A stretch of 64,000 bases of DNA from Metallyticus violacea (lineage: Eukaryota; Arthropoda; Insecta; Mantodea; Metallyticidae): assembly GCA_030762175.1 (NCBI GenBank), contig CM060833.1, positions 169,584,501 to 169,648,500 of the forward strand, read 5' to 3'. Position numbers and translations under genes: made by a program. Positions 60,750-64,000 of the stretch are shown piece by piece. The notes under the pieces were generated by a model that was not told the origin of the DNA, made no database searches, and was given only the letters and a program-made list of their open reading frames with translations. Every line of letters starts with the position of its first letter. Within the stretch, counting starts at the first letter, position 1.

Positions 60750-62570
60750 CTTTTATTTACATATAATGCAATTTTATGTTAATAATTGTATTCTTAGTTA
60801 CAGCAATTTTTAGTTATCTAGAAATATGAGATTTTTCTGTAATCTCATGCTGTGAATGGCCAATAGAGACTTATGAAGCTGGTTATTTTTCATACAGTGT
60901 GGGCAAGAAATTTGGCAGCACGTTTAAAACAGAAAAGAGAAAGAAGAGAATGTATAACATTTCAATATAACCAGTCACTATAAAATAGAAAAAGAAAGAA
61001 AACTGGAGTATTTATATGGCTGCAAAAGAATGTGGGATACATGGACCGCTTATATCAACCACTTGAATGCTGGAAATGAGACATAGTTCAGTCCCTACCA
61101 TTACAATAATATTTGAATTTCCTTTTATTTTGAAGAGTGAAACAAAATTGGAACTTGTCAAATATATTATTGAATTGCAGGAATTAAGTTTTAGGTTGCA
61201 TGTTGCTTAAATCAAAGGCATAGCTTACAAACTTTCAAAAATATACTCAATCATTTGCCCATTTAGAAATGAGGACAAGGCTGGAGTGTATTGGTGGAAA
61301 TTGTTCAAAAATGCTATGAATAATCATAAAATTTATCATCAGGTCATTGGCAGCAGCTCATTGGTTCAAACTTTTCTCACATGGGAATGGATGTCCTCTA
61401 GTATGATCAAGAAAAAACATTTTCTTGCTGACTTTTCCAAGTCACACCAATCAATCCCCTTGACCTAAAGTGTGTTCAAATCATTAAGGGATCTTGGAAT
61501 GGTGAAGTAGACAAATTCAAACATAACAATCCTCTTGGAGCCCCAACAAGGATGGATCTCTGCAAACTGCTTTCTCTGATCTACAATACAGTTTTCAGCC
61601 CAAATCAAGAATGGTTTCAGAAAGGTAGAGATTTTTCCATTCAATCAAAATGCTGCATCCAAAGTGGCAACCATCTGCTCTCAAATAACTGAGAGAACTG
61701 GAGAAAGTGTTTCACTATCCATACACTCCAGATTGTGATGTAGAAAATAATTTATCTGACCCAAATCTTTCAATATTGTTGCCAGAATATAGCCAGAGGA
61801 GAAATTGGCAAAGTCAATATCGCCGAAACAACCCAAAGGCCCATGTGCTTATCCCATTATCTGAACAAACAGGAAAGTGTAGGCCCAGGAAAACACAGTT
61901 GATTGATAATGACCTGCACCCAGTAGGCTAACAAAGCAATTGGATACCATGTTGAAAATATGCAAAGCATCTTTCACACATGATGTAGAAGTAGAGAATG
62001 GCATGGAATAGATTTAATGTGGGGTCTTTTCAAGGTGGTACTGTGAACTGTGTGATTCTTTCTGATCTGTATGATGATAGACATAAATTGTATAAACTAC
62101 TTCAGTCTCAAGGTGAATTGTCACAATATTACCAAAAGGTTCACAACTTTACTGTTTATATCACATTATTATGATGTATATGTATTGAAAATTACAGAAA
62201 TTATACTTTATTAAATGTTTTATTTTCCCCTGAAATTCATAAACAAGACTCTGAGCTTAACCTTGTTATAATGTGCATGTTTATAATAAGCATGGATAGA
62301 AATTAAATAATTATTACTAAAATTATCACAATATTATCTAAATTTACCATACAACAAAAATGGTTCCCTTTAGTTATCTTCTGCTGCCAATGTTTATCGT
62401 GATTTTGTTTGGCTTCCAGCTGTTGCTGCATCATCATGATGTAAAAACCATTCCTCTATACTATTGTCTTAGCTATACAGAAACAGTTTTTACACCACAA
62501 CAATGCTGCAACACCTGGAAGCGATGCAAAGCCCAAACTAAGCTATAGTTAATTAAACAAGGGATTTATA
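60750..62570. other. AT-rich stretch with no confirmed gene
   Basis: A frame near 61,690-61,760 reads LEKVFHYPYTPDCDVENN, loosely like a mariner [10 protein letters not shown] block, but nothing else of a transposase is clear. Otherwise no feature recognised. Confidence 0.35.
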
Positions 62571-62636
62571 AACTTTGTCAGGTAATATCCTATTAGAATT
62601 CATTAAAGATGTTCACACAAACTCCACTCACATATA

Positions 62637-62687
62637 CAACATTAGGACATGTTTTAGGGACAATCGCTCCCATCATCAGCTGTTAAC
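62637..62687 (-). ncRNA. Hammerhead-ribozyme-like motif, left arm
   Basis: On the - strand: AACAG, the core CTGATGA, a stem-loop TGGGAGCGATTGTCCC, then TAAAACATGTCC and AATGTT. AACA pairs with TGTT for helix I; the palindromic ACATGT holds the GUC cleavage triplet. The canonical GAAA is TAAAA here, so this copy is probably damaged. Cleavage is not shown. Confidence 0.5.
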
Positions 62688-63044
62688 CAACTCCTTGATG
62701 TGGTGGCTGGATTCCAAGGTGCTTCAACCTTCCGAGTTCATCCATGGGTGGATGAAAATTCATCGCTTTTTTTTTTATTTTTCAGAATGACAATTTTTTC
62801 CCATATATCCTCTGTTGTGTCATGAAGTTCGTTCAGCAGCTTAGCCTCTGGTTTAATTTTGTGAAAGAACTTCACTACGCAATAAAGCTATCTATTTGGG
62901 AAAACATTCTCACCCTGAAAAATGGAAAAATCTTAATGAATTATTATGTTCCACCCATGGATGAACTCGGCAAGTTTCAATTTGAACCATAAGAGATTGC
63001 CACAGAAGCACCTTGGGAACCAACCACCACATCCACTAGATGGC

Positions 63045-63092
63045 CAACAGCTGATGATGGAAGTAATTGCCCTGAAATATGCCTTAATGTTG
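63045..63092 (+). ncRNA. Hammerhead-ribozyme-like motif, right arm
   Basis: CAACAG, core CTGATGA, a short stem-loop, GAAA, TATGCC, then TTAATGTTG. CAACA and TGTTG can pair for helix I. The core CUGAUGA and GAAA are intact, but the cleavage triplet reads GCC and helix II is weak. An extra U follows CUGAUGA, as in the left copy. Confidence 0.5.
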
Positions 63093-63784
63093 TATAAGTG
63101 AGTGAAGTTGTGTGAAGATATTTAATAAATTCTAATAGGTTATATTAGCACTCAATTGTGTATAGCTTCTATAGTGCAATTTAAATAATTTGCCTGGTTA
63201 GCTAATTTTCCTTGCAAAATTTTAAAGGAAAGGGGGGGAAAAAAATAATTGGCATTGCCAAGCACTGCATAGAGCTCAAAACTTGTGCCATGGTCAAGAA
63301 ACTGAGATGTCATAATCTTGGCAACTATTATCTATTCACTGTTACTTCTATTGCATTAATAATCAGGCATGCAGCAGTTTTCTCATTGGCTTGAGGACAA
63401 CTTTGTTACGCATAGTAGTTCCTACAGGAAATTACAATAAGGACTAGATTTCATTTAGAAAACCATATTACAGGAAATTACAATAAGGGTTACATTTCAT
63501 TGAGAAAACCATATTAGAATATAATCTTGAGAGATACCAGTTATTTTAAATGTCTTATTATACATTTTAATGTTGCTAATTTAACACGTGTTGCTCTCTG
63601 TACAGTGCAATCAGTTTCAATGTAAAGCTGTGGCATGGTAGAAGTATGTGCTGGTCCTGCTGGTATTATAAAACAAAGTCAAGTAAATATTGTACTTACG
63701 AAGCTTTTGACAATGGAGTGGTAATATATCCTAAATGTAGGTGTTCATTTTTTTAATTTTTTTTATACTAAACTCCATTTACTT

Positions 63785-63921
63785 ACATAAAAGTAAGATG
63801 CATTTTGGGAGAACCTCTCTTATCTTCAGTTGCTCACCAAACTGCCGTTAGTCGAGTAACAGCGGTCTGGTGAGCAACCGAAGATGGGAGAGATTCTCCC
63901 AAAACGCGTCTTACTTTTATA
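63785..63921. repeat. Foldback element with 53-55 bp arms
   Basis: Arms 63785-63838 and 63869-63921 are inverted copies with a few mismatches, around a 30-bp spacer. On the + strand the right arm reads CCGAAGATGGGAGAGATTCT and CCCAAAACGCGTC, resembling the 33-kb palindrome signature. The left arm on the - strand has the form CTGAAGA. Confidence 0.88.
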
Positions 63922-64000
63922 AGTTTAAGGAGGGGAAACAAAAATTATTTCCTAAGTTTAGGATATAAATGTCAAGTAAATTTATTAAAAGTGGTGACAA

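Larger units (their letters stand above)
62573..63145. repeat. Foldback element with hammerhead-like motifs in both arms
   Basis: Left arm about 62,573-62,815 and right arm about 62,920-63,145 match in inverse order: TCATCAGCTGTT with AACAGCTGATGA, GAGTTCATCCATGGGTGGA with TCCACCCATGGATGAACTC, and CTATTAGAATTCATTAAAG with TTTAATAAATTCTAATAGG. The right arm has a 40-bp insertion. No protein coding is seen. See the two ribozyme-like sites listed separately. Confidence 0.9.

Noticed and set aside
61690..61931. Possible mariner C-terminal block (HYPYTPDCDVENN)
   Set aside because: Only one weak block matches, with no DETW or second catalytic region in order, so I did not call it a transposase.

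Overview
The window is arthropod nuclear DNA, very probably from an insect. It has long introns, well-formed GT..AG splice sites, a chitin-binding secreted protein gene, an insect-type Suppressor of Hairless, and a heavy load of mariner, Tc1-like, hAT, jockey/I-type, Penelope-like and tRNA-derived SINE sequence. Large introns and repeat content fit a hemimetabolous insect better than a fly, but that is inference. I see no rRNA, no functional tRNA, no CRISPR and no bacterial gene.

Layout. 1-14.5 kb is gene-poor and relatively CpG-rich. It holds SINE copies, a hAT remnant (2.6 kb), two related zinc-knuckle gag/ORF1 remnants (3.1-3.9 and 10.2-11.2 kb), transposase remnants (5.5, 6.4-7.3 and 12.9-13.75 kb) and an I-type endonuclease remnant (11.3-12.0 kb). 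From 14.5 to 43.0 kb, eight exons on the + strand join in frame into a 610-residue C-terminal portion of a secreted protein with ten type-2 chitin-binding (CBM14/peritrophin-A) domains. Its first coding exon (start codon and most of the signal peptide) was not found. Its introns are packed with decayed transposons. 43-57 kb is intergenic and contains a Penelope-like RT scrap, SINEs and one nearly intact mariner (50,686-51,995) with matching terminal inverted repeats and TA target duplication. At 57.5-59.0 kb on the - strand lies a complete, intronless 499-codon Suppressor of Hairless (CSL/RBPJ) gene, the DNA-binding effector of Notch signalling. 59-64 kb has more repeats, including foldback elements.

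The two host genes show no operon-like or functional link; they are neighbours about 14.5 kb apart in convergent orientation. The most unusual signals are: (1) foldback elements whose arms carry hammerhead-ribozyme-like cores with palindromic helix III, as known for dimeric hammerheads of Penelope-like elements; (2) a sharp patchwork of CpG-depleted and CpG-retaining DNA, with SINE copies in the depleted zones showing C-to-T type decay, which looks like a germline methylation footprint; (3) an intronless Su(H); (4) repeated phase-2 introns that split an Arg codon in several CBM14 domains. All calls come from reading the sequence; no database search was run.
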